Origin: Candidatus Hydrogenedentota bacterium
GTDB taxonomy: Bacteria; Hydrogenedentota; Hydrogenedentia; Hydrogenedentales; JAEUWI01
NCBI GenBank assembly: GCA_024280935.1
Contig: JAJRPE010000445.1
Coordinates: forward strand, 1 to 39,542
Direction of reading: 5' to 3'
DNA length: 39,542 bases
Positions 17,759 to 26,352 of this stretch are shown piece after piece. Each line of letters opens with the position of its first letter. Position 1 is the first letter of the stretch. The translations under genes and the position numbers were made by a program. The notes below the pieces were generated by a model, which was given only the letters and a program-made list of their open reading frames with translations, was not told where the DNA came from and ran no database searches.

Positions 17759-19024
17759 ATGGTGGAGCAGTCACAGTTAGAGCGGGACAAGGCCCGGGCC
17801 ATCCCCCTGAAGCAGATACAAACGGAATTACTGGCGGCCCTGGAGAAGACGGATGAATCCGGTGTCGCGGACGCGGTGGATCTTCTCATCAGCCAAGGGG
17901 CCTATCACGGGTGCAGCGATATCCACCTGGAGCCTTGGACGGATTATTTTTCCCTCCGTTACCGAATTGATGGGATACTCCATCAGTGCGCCTTCATTCC
18001 CAAGGAATTCCAGGCCAAGATAAACGCACGGATCAAGGTGCTTGCGGATTTGGTGGTCTACCGTAAGGATGTGCCGCAGGATGGCCGCATCGATTTTGAA
18101 AAAACCACGTGTGGTCGGCCGCTTCGCGTTTCCACGGTACCCACGGTCAAAGGGGAAAAAACGGTTATTCGTTTGCTGGGCGACATGATGGAGACCTATA
18201 CCCTGACCAGTCTCGGTTTTCAGCCCAAAGTGCTGAACACGCTCCGCGAGATCATCATGCGAACCTCGGGCACGCTCATGCTGACGGGACCCAGTTCCAG
18301 CGGGAAGACCACGACCATCTATGCGTTGCTGGTCGAGATGATGGCGCTGCAAAAGAACACGACCAACATTGTTACCATCGAGGATCCGGTGGAGTACACG
18401 ATGGATCGCATATCACAGATCCAGACGAATCCACACGCGGACTTTACTTTTGCGACGGCACTGCGAGCCATATTGCGGCAGGATCCGGAAATTATAATGG
18501 TGGGCGAAATTCGTGACCTGGAGACGGCGCAAATGGCAATTCGCGCCGGGCTTACCGGGCACTTTGTGATCAGCACAATCCACAGTGGGACGGCGGCGGG
18601 GGTATTTACGCGATTGCTTGACATGGGCATCGAACCCTTTCTCGTGGCCTCTTCGGTTACAGCCGTACTGGCCCAACGGCTTATACGCCTGAATTGCCCG
18701 GAATGCACCGAAGCCTATACGCCCGATCCGGGTATGCGGGCGCGGTTCTATTCGGGCAAGAAGCGCTACAAGTTCTTTCGTGGCACGGGCTGCGACGCCT
18801 GCAACAATATCGGCTTTCGGGGCCGGGCCACCATTGGCGAACTTCTCACGGTGGATCAGCAATTGGCGGAGACCATTCTGGAGCAACCAACGACATCGAA
18901 ACTGGAGGCGTTGGCCATCACCAAGGGCATGGAGACCATGGCGGAGGATGGTTTTGCGAAGGCACGGAAGGGTATCACCGCCTTGGAGGAACTCGCCCGG
19001 GTGCTGCCGAGCGTCCTGGATTAG
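17759..19024 (+). CDS. Short GspE/PilB-family secretion or pilus ATPase
   Basis: 421 residues; ATG 17759 with GGAG about 8 nt upstream. Blocks in order: SDIHLEPW (53-60, N2 domain), Walker A GPSSSGKT (177-184), Asp box VTIEDPVEY (205-213), Walker B IIMVGEIRD (245-253), His box GLTGHFVISTIHSG (264-277), and a zinc tetracysteine (C313/C316, C345/C348). This is the hexameric ATPase that drives type II secretion or type IV pilus assembly. It is about 130-150 residues shorter than usual GspE/PilB because the N-terminal N1/MshEN region is missing. The Walker A has Ser-Ser-Ser where Thr-Gly-Ser is common. No pilin, GspF or secretin gene is adjacent, so it is an orphan ATPase here. Confidence 0.9.
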   Translation: MVEQSQLERDKARAIPLKQIQTELLAALEKTDESGVADAVDLLISQGAYHGCSDIHLEPWTDYFSLRYRIDGILHQCAFIPKEFQAKINARIKVLADLVVYRKDVPQDGRIDFEKTTCGRPLRVSTVPTVKGEKTVIRLLGDMMETYTLTSLGFQPKVLNTLREIIMRTSGTLMLTGPSSSGKTTTIYALLVEMMALQKNTTNIVTIEDPVEYTMDRISQIQTNPHADFTFATALRAILRQDPEIIMVGEIRDLETAQMAIRAGLTGHFVISTIHSGTAAGVFTRLLDMGIEPFLVASSVTAVLAQRLIRLNCPECTEAYTPDPGMRARFYSGKKRYKFFRGTGCDACNNIGFRGRATIGELLTVDQQLAETILEQPTTSKLEALAITKGMETMAEDGFAKARKGITALEELARVLPSVLD

Positions 19025-19345
19025 GTGTTCGTTCGCCGGGAAGAATCGAATGTATATGTTGAACGTTTTTCTACGTTCTCATTCTTGAGTAAGCGTTCAC
19101 AGTGAGCACTCAGGGTGCCACCCTTACACGGAGGAGCGAAGCGGGGGAGTTTAAGGGTGTAGCAGGACATCAGGGAAAGAATTACGCCAGCAATTAAGGC
19201 GGTGTGTTGTCCCTGTCCTCTGAAATGCTACCCACGGGTGTCGGCTCCTCTTGGTAGCCCGCACCCACAAGGCCACTCGTGTCCGTGTAGGTGGCACCCT
19301 TGGGTTCGTTTGGGATGTTTGGGCTAGTTAAGCGGAAGCTCCGCA
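19025..19345. repeat. Intergenic repeats downstream of the ATPase and pabB genes
   Basis: 321 nt with no gene. 19119-19159 is a symmetric inverted repeat: 19-nt arms around a central GAA, with the outer CACCCTTA/TAAGGGTG perfectly paired and inner mismatches, like an old member of the triloop family. 19261-19299 is a GTGGCACC-ended element whose reverse complement recurs, with small changes, at 21229-21276 on the other side of pabB. Confidence 0.65.
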
Positions 19346-21082
19346 TCATCCATCCTGCCAGTTCACCTCAATCCACTTGCGGACACTGTTAATCAGGTAG
19401 ATGCGGTCGGCACGGGCGAGATCCTCCACAGTCAGGGAGCGTTCTTCCAAGGTGCCTTCTTCCAGGAGTTGCCGCCTGAATACACCATCGAGCAGACCAT
19501 CCTCCAAGGACGGCGTGTATTTCTTATCCCCTATTTGCAACACGATATTCGCATAGGTGGTTTCCGTGAGGTATCCGTCTGCGGTGGCTAAGATAACGTC
19601 GGTGCAATCAGGACGAGTGGCCCGTGCGATGTCGTAGCAATCGCGATGGGTGGTCTTGTGATAGACCCAGGGCTGGGCCGTGTCAATGGGGCCTTGTGCC
19701 AGTCCCACTTTCCATGGTGTGGGTTCGGACACCTCGGCATGGCTTATCGAGACGTGGCCCTTATCGTCCATACACAGGCGCACCTTGGCGGGCAGGGTTG
19801 TCACCGTGGCGCCGTAGGCATCGAGTGTTTCTGTGATAGTCTTCCGGTCAAAAGGGAAGGCAAAGTAGGCGGCGGAGCGTTCCAGTCGGTCCAGATGATG
19901 GGACCGGAGGAAGTATCCCTCCGAATCCAGGCGGAGTGATGTCAGTAATTCAAAGTCAGGGTGTGTGTGTTGCAGCACAGTGGCCTTCGTTTCGCATTCC
20001 TGGTACTCCAGTGCATCGACAGAATCCCAGGTGATGCCGCTGCCCACAGAATAGCACGCGCTGCGACTTGCGGTATTGACGACCGCCGTCCGTATGGCGA
20101 CGTTGAATTGTGCCTGCCGTTCTGGACTCCACCAGCCAATGGCCCCACAGTAAACGCCCCTGGGGCTGGACTCAAGCTGGCGAATTATTTTCATGGTTTC
20201 GATCTTGGGCGCACCCGTTACGGAGGCACAGGGAAACAGCGCCTGGAAGATGGCGGGTATGGAGGCGTGGGTTGTTCCGGTAACGGTGCTGGTCATTTGC
20301 CAAACCGTGGGGTATTGCTCAATGGAGAAGAGCGACGGCACGCGGATGGAACCGGTATCGCAAACCCGCCCCATGTCGTTGCGGAGCATGTCGACAATCA
20401 TCAGGTTTTCCGCTTGTTCCTTGGGAGAGTGACGCAGTTCTTTCGCGAGGGCCTCGTCTTGTGCCGCGCTCAGGCCGCGTGGACGGGTGCCCTTCATGGG
20501 ACGACTGGTCAGGGCGGTGCCATCCAGCGAAAAAAAGAGTTCGGGGGAAAGGGAAATTATCTCGTGATGCCCCAGATTCAAGTAGGCGCTGTAGGCGGCG
20601 TTCGGGGCCTGCTGGCGCTCATGAAACCATGTGAGGCCGTCCAGATGAAAGTCGGCGGTGGTGGGAAAGGTATAGTTGACTTGGTAGGTGTCGCCCGCAG
20701 CGATATGCTTTTTGATTTGGGCTATCGCGGCATCATAGGCCACCCGTTTCAGGGCGGGTTTCCACGCGGGGGTATCCGTTAGGGGATGGGCCGATCGGGC
20801 GGGCGAAGGTTTGCTGTACGCCTCCTTGTAGATGCCAAAGGACAAGAGGGGGAGCACGCTCAGTTCGTGGGTCTGGAAGGCTGGATCGAATGCCGACGCA
20901 GCCTCGTAAGCCACATAGCCCGCCGCATGATAGCCCTCGGCCACCCGGGCCTCGACGTGCGCCAGCGCGTTCTGGACCTCGCGGACATCGTTCGTTTCGA
21001 TGCGCTCCACAGGGTCGGTGTAGACACGCCGCATATCGCCGTCGGAAAATTCGATGTGTCCGATTGGGGTCGGTGTAGACAT
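19346..21082 (-). CDS. pabB: Fused aminodeoxychorismate synthase component I and aminodeoxychorismate lyase (PabB-PabC)
   Basis: 578 residues. Residues 1-370 are a chorismate-binding enzyme: PMKGT (195-199, Lys197 being the PabB-type catalytic Lys), MIVDMLRNDMGR (228-239) and FPCASVTGAPK (283-293). Residues about 375-578 are a class IV PLP-dependent lyase with the likely cofactor Lys476 in VYHKTTHR, followed by LTETTYANI and LLDGVFRRQLLEE. Together they turn chorismate and ammonia into 4-aminobenzoate for folate. The glutaminase subunit PabA is neither fused nor nearby, so it must be shared with tryptophan synthesis or encoded elsewhere. No clear Shine-Dalgarno lies before ATG 21082. The gene is flanked by inverted copies of a GGTGCCAC repeat. 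Confidence 0.93.
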   Translation of the reverse strand: MSTPTPIGHIEFSDGDMRRVYTDPVERIETNDVREVQNALAHVEARVAEGYHAAGYVAYEAASAFDPAFQTHELSVLPLLSFGIYKEAYSKPSPARSAHPLTDTPAWKPALKRVAYDAAIAQIKKHIAAGDTYQVNYTFPTTADFHLDGLTWFHERQQAPNAAYSAYLNLGHHEIISLSPELFFSLDGTALTSRPMKGTRPRGLSAAQDEALAKELRHSPKEQAENLMIVDMLRNDMGRVCDTGSIRVPSLFSIEQYPTVWQMTSTVTGTTHASIPAIFQALFPCASVTGAPKIETMKIIRQLESSPRGVYCGAIGWWSPERQAQFNVAIRTAVVNTASRSACYSVGSGITWDSVDALEYQECETKATVLQHTHPDFELLTSLRLDSEGYFLRSHHLDRLERSAAYFAFPFDRKTITETLDAYGATVTTLPAKVRLCMDDKGHVSISHAEVSEPTPWKVGLAQGPIDTAQPWVYHKTTHRDCYDIARATRPDCTDVILATADGYLTETTYANIVLQIGDKKYTPSLEDGLLDGVFRRQLLEEGTLEERSLTVEDLARADRIYLINSVRKWIEVNWQDG

Positions 21083-21483
21083 GATTGGAGCAAGCCCGGA
21101 TGGATTTATGAATACTTACGATTTACGAAACGTTTCTTTATTTTTGCGTCTTTGCGTGTCAAAAAAAATGGTAAGTGTTCATGGCCCAACGTTTCCGATG
21201 TTGACCTTGTCTCTTTCAAAATGACCTGGGGTGCCACCGACACGGACACGAGGCACGAGTGGCCTTGTGGGCGTGGGTTCACAGACTGCTCAGGGTGCCA
21301 CGGACAAGGGGCGATAGCCCTTGCCCGTGTTTGTGGACACCCTGTCCAACATTAAAAAACAGGTGTTGAGCTGAACCCATGTTTCCACACGGGCAAGCCC
21401 CACAGGGCTTGACCGTGGCACCCAGAGGTGTGTCTTTGTCCTCTGACGTTGCCTGTGTGGTAGAAACGTTTACTTGTTGGCTG
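21083..21483. repeat. Repeat-rich intergenic region upstream of pabB
   Basis: 401 nt with no gene. 21229-21276 matches, inverted, the element at 19261-19299, with one copy carrying an extra GGCACGA. 21296-21344 (GGTGCCACGGACAAGGGGC, then complementary GCCCTTGCCCGTG) and 21388-21417 (CACGGGCAAGCCC, loop CACA, GGGCTTGACCGTG, one mismatch) are two long hairpins, each flanked by GTGCCAC or GTGGCAC. Three related hairpins thus lie within 200 nt. Confidence 0.65.
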
Positions 21484-22254
21484 CTACGCGGTTTTCGGTA
21501 TCCGATAGACCTGATGGGCGTTCGCTGTGGTTTGGGCTTCGAGCGCTGCCGGATCCACGCCTTTCAGTTCCGCAAGAAAGGCCGCCGTGTGGGCCACGTA
21601 GTGGGGTTCGCAGCGCTTCCCGCGCATCGGCACGGGTGCCAGGTAGGGTGCATCCGTTTCGACAAGCAGACGCTCCAGTGGGACGACTTTGGCGGCCTCT
21701 TGAAGTTGAATGGCTTTTTTGAAGGTTACGTTGCCCGCAAAAGAAATATAGAAGCCCAAGTCGAGGAACTTCCGGGCATACTCCGGGCCGCTGCCGAAGC
21801 AGTGCATGATACAACCCGCAAGGCGGTCCGCATACTCGCTGAGGATGGCATGACAGTCCTCATCCGCCTCACGATTGTGAATCACGACGGGCAAGTTCAG
21901 TTCGCAGGCCAAATCCAACTGGTGCCGAAAGGCAAGCGCCTGGACATCCCGTGGAGAATATTCGTTGAAATAGTCGAGGCCCATTTCGCCCAGCGCGACA
22001 ACCTTCTCGGTTGCAGCCATGGACCTCAGGCACTCCAGCGTTGCGTCGTCGAAATCCTTGGCATAGTAGGGGTGCATGCCGACCACGCCGTAGATCCGGG
22101 GGCCGAGCAGATCCAGCGCGGCTTCGCTGCTGGGGATATCGTCGCCGATAACCACGATCCAGTCCAACGCTTTCAGGCAGGCGACCTGGACGGTGGCCCG
22201 GTCTACGTCAAAACGCTGGCTCTGCAAATGGCAGTGGGTGTCGACCAAGCCCAT
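21484..22254 (-). CDS. tatD: TatD-family metal-dependent deoxyribonuclease
   Basis: 256 residues. DTHCHL (5-10) gives the first metal ligands; VALGEMGLDYF carries the conserved Glu, PVVIHNREA and IMHCFGSG the His ligands, and LLVETDAPYL the final Asp. TatD proteins are TIM-barrel 3'-5' exonucleases and endonucleases, and some act in DNA repair or D-aminoacyl-tRNA handling. The ATG shares one base with the stop of ricT (TGATG), so translation is coupled. It is the last gene of the operon; no terminator hairpin with a T-run is visible after it. Length is normal for the family. Confidence 0.93.
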   Translation of the reverse strand: MGLVDTHCHLQSQRFDVDRATVQVACLKALDWIVVIGDDIPSSEAALDLLGPRIYGVVGMHPYYAKDFDDATLECLRSMAATEKVVALGEMGLDYFNEYSPRDVQALAFRHQLDLACELNLPVVIHNREADEDCHAILSEYADRLAGCIMHCFGSGPEYARKFLDLGFYISFAGNVTFKKAIQLQEAAKVVPLERLLVETDAPYLAPVPMRGKRCEPHYVAHTAAFLAELKGVDPAALEAQTTANAHQVYRIPKTA

Positions 22255-23375
22255 CAGTCCTTGGTCCCACCGCTCGTTCCCTTACCCGGACCACGCTTCC
22301 GCTTTCGTTTGCGGCGACGGCGGCCGGTTTTCTTCTCCGCGCCTTCCGCTGATTTTTCTGGCGTGGGGGAGCCATCCGCAGCAGTCACTGCTGGAGACAC
22401 AGGAGATTCCACGGCGGATTCCGTCTTTTGGGGCGAGTCGTTGCTTTGCTCTTCGCCTCGGTTACTTGCCTGTTCGCTACCTCGACCACGATTGCGGGCA
22501 CCACGACTTGGCGCTACCTCCCCCTTGGGCCGCGCTTCTGTTCTTGAATGCTCAGCGCTGGGGCGTGATTCTGTTCTCGGGCGAGCATCGGCGGTGCCCC
22601 CCTTAGCATCCCGTCGTCGACCAGGTCTTTCTGTGCGTTCGGGCGCCACACTTTTTTCTTTCGCTCCTTCGCCCTCCAGATTCGCCCCGGCCTTTTCCTG
22701 GCGCGCCTTGATTTCCTCGCGGGCTTTCTTGCGCATCTCTTCGTATCGGTCGTTTTCGTAGCTGAGACAGCAAAGCAAACGACCGCACTGTCCGCTGATC
22801 TTCGACGGGTTCAAGGATAGGTTTTGGGCCTTGGCCATGCGCATGGAAATGGGTCGAAATTCGTTCATCCAACTGCTGCAGCAAAGTTCGCGACCACAAC
22901 CGCCAAGGCCACCCACCATTTTTGCCTCATCACGAACCTGAATATGGCGCATTTCGATGCGGGCACGCAAATCATGGGCCAAGTCGCGCACAAGCTCCCG
23001 AAAATCAACCCGGTCGTCCGCCGTGAAGTAGAAGATGACTTTGCGTTTGTCGAAGGTAACCTCGACATCCACCAGCTTCATGGGCAGCTTGCGTTCTTTG
23101 ATTTTTTTCAGGCAGATATCGAGCGCACGGCGTTCCTCTTCCTCAATAAAGGAGCGGCTCCGTTCGTCTTTCTCGGTGACCTTGCGCACGACCTTCATGG
23201 AAAATCGTTTGATCATTTCTTCGGGGCAGGGTTCCGGCGGAAGAATACAGGTACCGAACTCCTCGCCGCGATCGCTTAACACGATGCAGGCCTCGTCCCG
23301 TTTGAGGGGAAGCTCCGTGCATAAAAAGGAAAACACCCGGCGTGGTTTGCGCAGGCGTATTTTAACAACATTCAT
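22254..23375 (-). CDS. ricT: PSP1-domain protein RicT (YaaT) with long basic C-terminal tail
   Basis: 373 residues. Residues 1-215 are the PSP1 domain. GGCGRELCCSSW (C160, C165, C166) and GQCGRLLCCLSY (C197, C202, C203) are the paired Cys motifs of RicT, which in Bacillus helps hold iron-sulfur clusters in the RicA-RicF-RicT complex that assists RNase Y. From about 215 to the end the protein is low-complexity, rich in Arg, Glu, Ser and Pro, ending in RRRRKRKRKRG, which suggests RNA or ribosome contact. This tail is much longer than in Bacillus. No ricA or ricF is in the window. AGGAGA lies 11 nt before ATG 23375. It follows holB by 99 nt in the same operon. Confidence 0.9.
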   Translation of the reverse strand: MNVVKIRLRKPRRVFSFLCTELPLKRDEACIVLSDRGEEFGTCILPPEPCPEEMIKRFSMKVVRKVTEKDERSRSFIEEEERRALDICLKKIKERKLPMKLVDVEVTFDKRKVIFYFTADDRVDFRELVRDLAHDLRARIEMRHIQVRDEAKMVGGLGGCGRELCCSSWMNEFRPISMRMAKAQNLSLNPSKISGQCGRLLCCLSYENDRYEEMRKKAREEIKARQEKAGANLEGEGAKEKSVAPERTERPGRRRDAKGGTADARPRTESRPSAEHSRTEARPKGEVAPSRGARNRGRGSEQASNRGEEQSNDSPQKTESAVESPVSPAVTAADGSPTPEKSAEGAEKKTGRRRRKRKRKRGPGKGTSGGTKD

Positions 23376-23474
23376 TGTAAACTATGTCTCCTAAAGTGAC
23401 GGAACAACAACTATTATTGTTCAGCCACGTGGAAATATCAGGATAGGGTTGACCATATCTGCGGAAATTCTGTT

Positions 23475-24560
23475 CTACGCGGCAAGGGCAAAAAACAGAT
23501 CACGGAATACCCGATCAATACTCAAATTTCGCTCAATGTAGACCCATGCTTTTTCGATGGCGGTTATTTTGGCGGAATGTTCCTGGCCCGCGTATTGCGC
23601 CAGCGCGGCTGCCTGGTCGCGATTGAGAAGGCGCTCTTCGTCGCGTGTGACATCAAAGACCCACGCGTCACGATACCACGTTTCGAACAGGTAAAGGTAC
23701 TCCAGGTAGTCCCGCCGCACCTGTCCTTCGATGTAGGCATCCTGTTCTTTTTTCTGATCCTCCAGGTCTTCCCGCGTACCTTCGTCCGTTGCGCCGCTTT
23801 CAAGTTCGCTCTTTAGGGAGGACTTCAAGTTATCCATGTGCTCCTTGAGGTGGCTCACGAATACGCCGCTGAGGAGGAGGGGGTCCTCACCGGCCCGCAG
23901 ACGCGCAGCCATATCCAGGACCGACTCCCGCTTGTTCGTCGTAACGAGGTCCAGGGCGCGCGAAGCCTGGCCTTGAGACACCAGAGCGATGGCATGAGCA
24001 GCTTTATCGTCCAGGGAATGCTCCCGTTGGAGAATCCGCGCCACCGTGGCGGGCTGGAGGCTGCCGAATCGCACCGCCTGGCACCGGGAGCGAATCGTGG
24101 GGAGGAGGTGCTGGGGGAAGGCGGTCTGCAAAATGAACGCCGTCTTGCTTGGCGGCTCTTCCAGGGTCTTCAGGAAGTGATTTTGCGCGTCGGCGCGCAT
24201 CCGATCAGCATCCTGAACAATGACAATCCGCCATTCGCTCTGAAAAGGACGATACGCCGAAAGTTCCGTGATGAAATCAATGGTATCGACATTGATGTTG
24301 CGCACTTTGCCCGATGGCGCGACGATCTTCACGTCTGGATGGTTGCCCGACATGATTTTCCGGCAGGAAAGGCACTGGTCGCAGGCATCGCCCTTGCCTT
24401 CGGTGCAGTTGAGGGCTTTGGCCAACTCAATCGCGGCGAATTGCTTGCCAACGCCCTCGGGTCCCCAAAACAAAAGCCCGTTGGGGACGCGATTCTGCTG
24501 AAGGATATTGCGCAGCAGACGGCGGGGGACTTCCTGGTCTTTTAGATCACTCAGACTCAT
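23475..24560 (-). CDS. holB: DNA polymerase III delta-prime subunit
   Basis: 361 residues from ATG 24560, which overlaps the tmk stop as ATGA and has AAGGAA upstream; the frame is open to 24584. Walker A GPEGVGK (33-39), a zinc-binding group C52, C60, C63, C66, and the SRC motif (158-160) identify a clamp-loader subunit of the AAA+ class. Delta-prime works with DnaX and HolA to load the sliding clamp. The C-terminal 150 residues are poorly conserved and rich in charged helices (LKSELESGATDEGTRED), longer than in E. coli HolB (334). The Walker A is intact, so it may bind ATP, unlike E. coli delta-prime. It sits between tmk and ricT, the order also seen in Firmicutes. Confidence 0.93.
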   Translation of the reverse strand: MSLSDLKDQEVPRRLLRNILQQNRVPNGLLFWGPEGVGKQFAAIELAKALNCTEGKGDACDQCLSCRKIMSGNHPDVKIVAPSGKVRNINVDTIDFITELSAYRPFQSEWRIVIVQDADRMRADAQNHFLKTLEEPPSKTAFILQTAFPQHLLPTIRSRCQAVRFGSLQPATVARILQREHSLDDKAAHAIALVSQGQASRALDLVTTNKRESVLDMAARLRAGEDPLLLSGVFVSHLKEHMDNLKSSLKSELESGATDEGTREDLEDQKKEQDAYIEGQVRRDYLEYLYLFETWYRDAWVFDVTRDEERLLNRDQAAALAQYAGQEHSAKITAIEKAWVYIERNLSIDRVFRDLFFALAA

Positions 24561-25192
24561 GGCGCGTTCCTTTCCGCGAGGCATTGCTGAACACGTTCCT
24601 GGACTGCCGCAGCAATCGCCTCAATGGAGGCATCACCATCAATAATGGCAATGCGTTCCGGCTCGGTGGCCGCAAGGGCAAGGAACCCATCACGCACACG
24701 CTGATGAAATTCGACGGCTTCCCGCTCCAAGCGGTCTTGACGTCCGCGATGGCGCGCCCGCTCCAAGCCGATGGTGATGTCGAGGTCAATCAGCAGGGTC
24801 AAATCAGGCCACACGCCGCCTGTGGCCATATGGTGGAGGTCGTGGAGCACTTCTGGGCCGAAACCGCGTCCCGCGCCTTGGTAGGCGGTGGTGGAATCGG
24901 CGAAGCGGTCGCACAAGACAATCTTGCCTTCCGCCAGGGCGGGGGCTATCTTCTCGTGGATGTGCTGCGCGCGGGCTGCTTCGTAGAGCAGCAATTCGGT
25001 CGTGGAACCCATGGCCGTATTCGCGGGATCCAGGAGAATTTCGCGGATGTTTTCGGCAATGGGCGTGCCCCCCGGCTCGCGGGTGGTGACCACGGCATGG
25101 CCTTCGGCCTCAAGAAATGTTTGGAGTCCTTTAAGCTGGGTGGACTTGCCACAGCCTTCCACGCCCTCGAAAGTGATGAACAGTCCACTCAT
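24557..25192 (-). CDS. tmk: Thymidylate kinase
   Basis: 211 residues. Walker A GVEGCGKST (10-18), the TTREPGGTP block (36-44), DRFADSTTAYQG (95-106) and the Arg-rich lid RARHRGRQDRLE are all present. It phosphorylates dTMP to dTDP for DNA synthesis. The basic residues in the lid rather than the P-loop mark the E. coli-type (type II) enzyme. Its ATG overlaps the tyrA stop and its stop overlaps the holB start, both as ATGA, so the three genes are tightly coupled. Length is typical. Confidence 0.96.
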   Translation of the reverse strand: MSGLFITFEGVEGCGKSTQLKGLQTFLEAEGHAVVTTREPGGTPIAENIREILLDPANTAMGSTTELLLYEAARAQHIHEKIAPALAEGKIVLCDRFADSTTAYQGAGRGFGPEVLHDLHHMATGGVWPDLTLLIDLDITIGLERARHRGRQDRLEREAVEFHQRVRDGFLALAATEPERIAIIDGDASIEAIAAAVQERVQQCLAERNAP

Positions 25193-26046
25193 TCGGCGAG
25201 TACTTTCTCTCGGGAAATTTGCCCCGCTTCAAAAAGGGTAGACAGCGCCTGGTCATCCTTCGCTTCCATCGCAACAAGGAAGGTGTCAATCAACTCCTTC
25301 ATGGCCTCCAGGCCATCCGTGATGGCTTCTCGATTGGTCAGCGTGATGTCCCGCCACATTTCAGGACTGCCTGCCGCGACGCGGGTCATGTCGCGAAATC
25401 CATTGCCCACGAAATCGCACGTTGCATTTTGGTGTGCCGCCAACAGGGCCAAGGTGCTTGCAAGGATATGGGGCACGTGGCTTGTGCATGCCAGAATTCG
25501 ATCATGCGATTCCGCGTCCACGGCGACTACACGGGCACCAACGCGCTCCCAAAGCTGGCGAACTTGAGCGGCAGCGCCGGGATCGAGGTCGGGGCTGTCT
25601 TCAATAAGACACACCGTGTTTTCGTAGAGGGAGGCTGTGGCGTGCTCCGGGCCGGATTTTTCCGAACCGGCCATGGGGTGGCAGCCGATAAAGCGTCGGG
25701 GACGGTCCCAATGGGCGGCGGCATGGGCGCAGATGGTGGCTTTGGTGCTCGCCACATCGACGACGATGGCCTGCGCTGAACAGGCCTCACGAACAATATC
25801 CAACGTGGAGATGACGGTGCTGGCGGGGGTAGCGATAACGATGAGGTCGGCATCGGAAACCGCTTGGGCCAAGTCCAGGGACGTTTCATGCACGGCCCCG
25901 GCCGCCAGGGCCTTATCCAGGCTGCTTTGGCGTCGCCCCACACCGATGACACGGCGGGACGCACCGGACGCTTGCAGCGCCAGTCCCAGTGATGCCCCTA
26001 ATAAACCCGCGCCCACAATGACGACGCGGTCAAAAATTGGATCCAT
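25189..26046 (-). CDS. tyrA: Prephenate dehydrogenase
   Basis: 285 residues from ATG 26046, with GGAG 8 nt upstream (the frame is open to 26073). VIVGAGLLGASLG (9-21) is the NAD(P)-binding glycine loop. FIGCHPMAGSEKSG carries the conserved His and substrate-binding segment, and CTSHVPHILAS is a further family signature. It oxidises prephenate (or arogenate) to 4-hydroxyphenylpyruvate (or tyrosine). No ACT or chorismate-mutase domain is attached, so regulation by tyrosine, if any, is not through ACT. First gene of the tyrA-tmk-holB-ricT-tatD operon. Confidence 0.94.
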   Translation of the reverse strand: MDPIFDRVVIVGAGLLGASLGLALQASGASRRVIGVGRRQSSLDKALAAGAVHETSLDLAQAVSDADLIVIATPASTVISTLDIVREACSAQAIVVDVASTKATICAHAAAHWDRPRRFIGCHPMAGSEKSGPEHATASLYENTVCLIEDSPDLDPGAAAQVRQLWERVGARVVAVDAESHDRILACTSHVPHILASTLALLAAHQNATCDFVGNGFRDMTRVAAGSPEMWRDITLTNREAITDGLEAMKELIDTFLVAMEAKDDQALSTLFEAGQISREKVLAE

Positions 26047-26104
26047 GCCTGCTCCGCTTCGGAGGGTCTTCAACGACCGCCCGGCTATTCCCGCAATTGG
26101 CGCT

Positions 26105-26135
26105 ATTTTAGTGCCTCAGACGCTGCGAAAGCCAA
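26105..26135 (-). promoter_or_regulatory. Possible promoter of the tyrA operon
   Basis: On the minus strand a -10-like TAAAAT (26110-26105) lies 19 nt after a -35-like TTGGCT (26135-26130). It is about 60 nt before the tyrA ATG. Spacing is longer than ideal and the -35 is weak, so this is a suggestion only. Confidence 0.35.
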
Positions 26136-26202
26136 CAAAAAGGGAGGAAATTTCTCACTGTACACGGAACACCTACACGCAGAGGAATCCTTGCATGGGA
26201 AT

Positions 26203-26257
26203 GTGGCACAGCCGTCTCGGCTGTGATCTACACAGGCGGGACGCCTGTGCCACTTTC
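26203..26257. repeat. Composite double palindrome flanked by GTGGCAC/GTGCCAC
   Basis: Two perfect 8-bp triloop palindromes in tandem: CACAGCCG-TCT-CGGCTGTG (26207-26225) and CACAGGCG-GGA-CGCCTGTG (26231-26249). The outer ends GTGGCACAG (26203-26211) and CTGTGCCAC (26245-26253) are themselves complementary, so the whole unit can also fold as one stem. The copy at 2888-2935 has the same two stems. It lies between the tyrA and padR upstream regions. Confidence 0.85.
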
Positions 26258-26352
26258 CTGCGCGGGGTGATTCAACATGCCGCGATGTCGCCCATAGCTC
26301 CCTATTCCTGCCCATGCCAAGACGGTGAGTACTGGAAATACCTGCGGACCCC

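Noticed and set aside
21379-22761. 460-codon plus-strand open frame
   Set aside because: Antisense to tatD and ricT, starts in a repeat, no domain.
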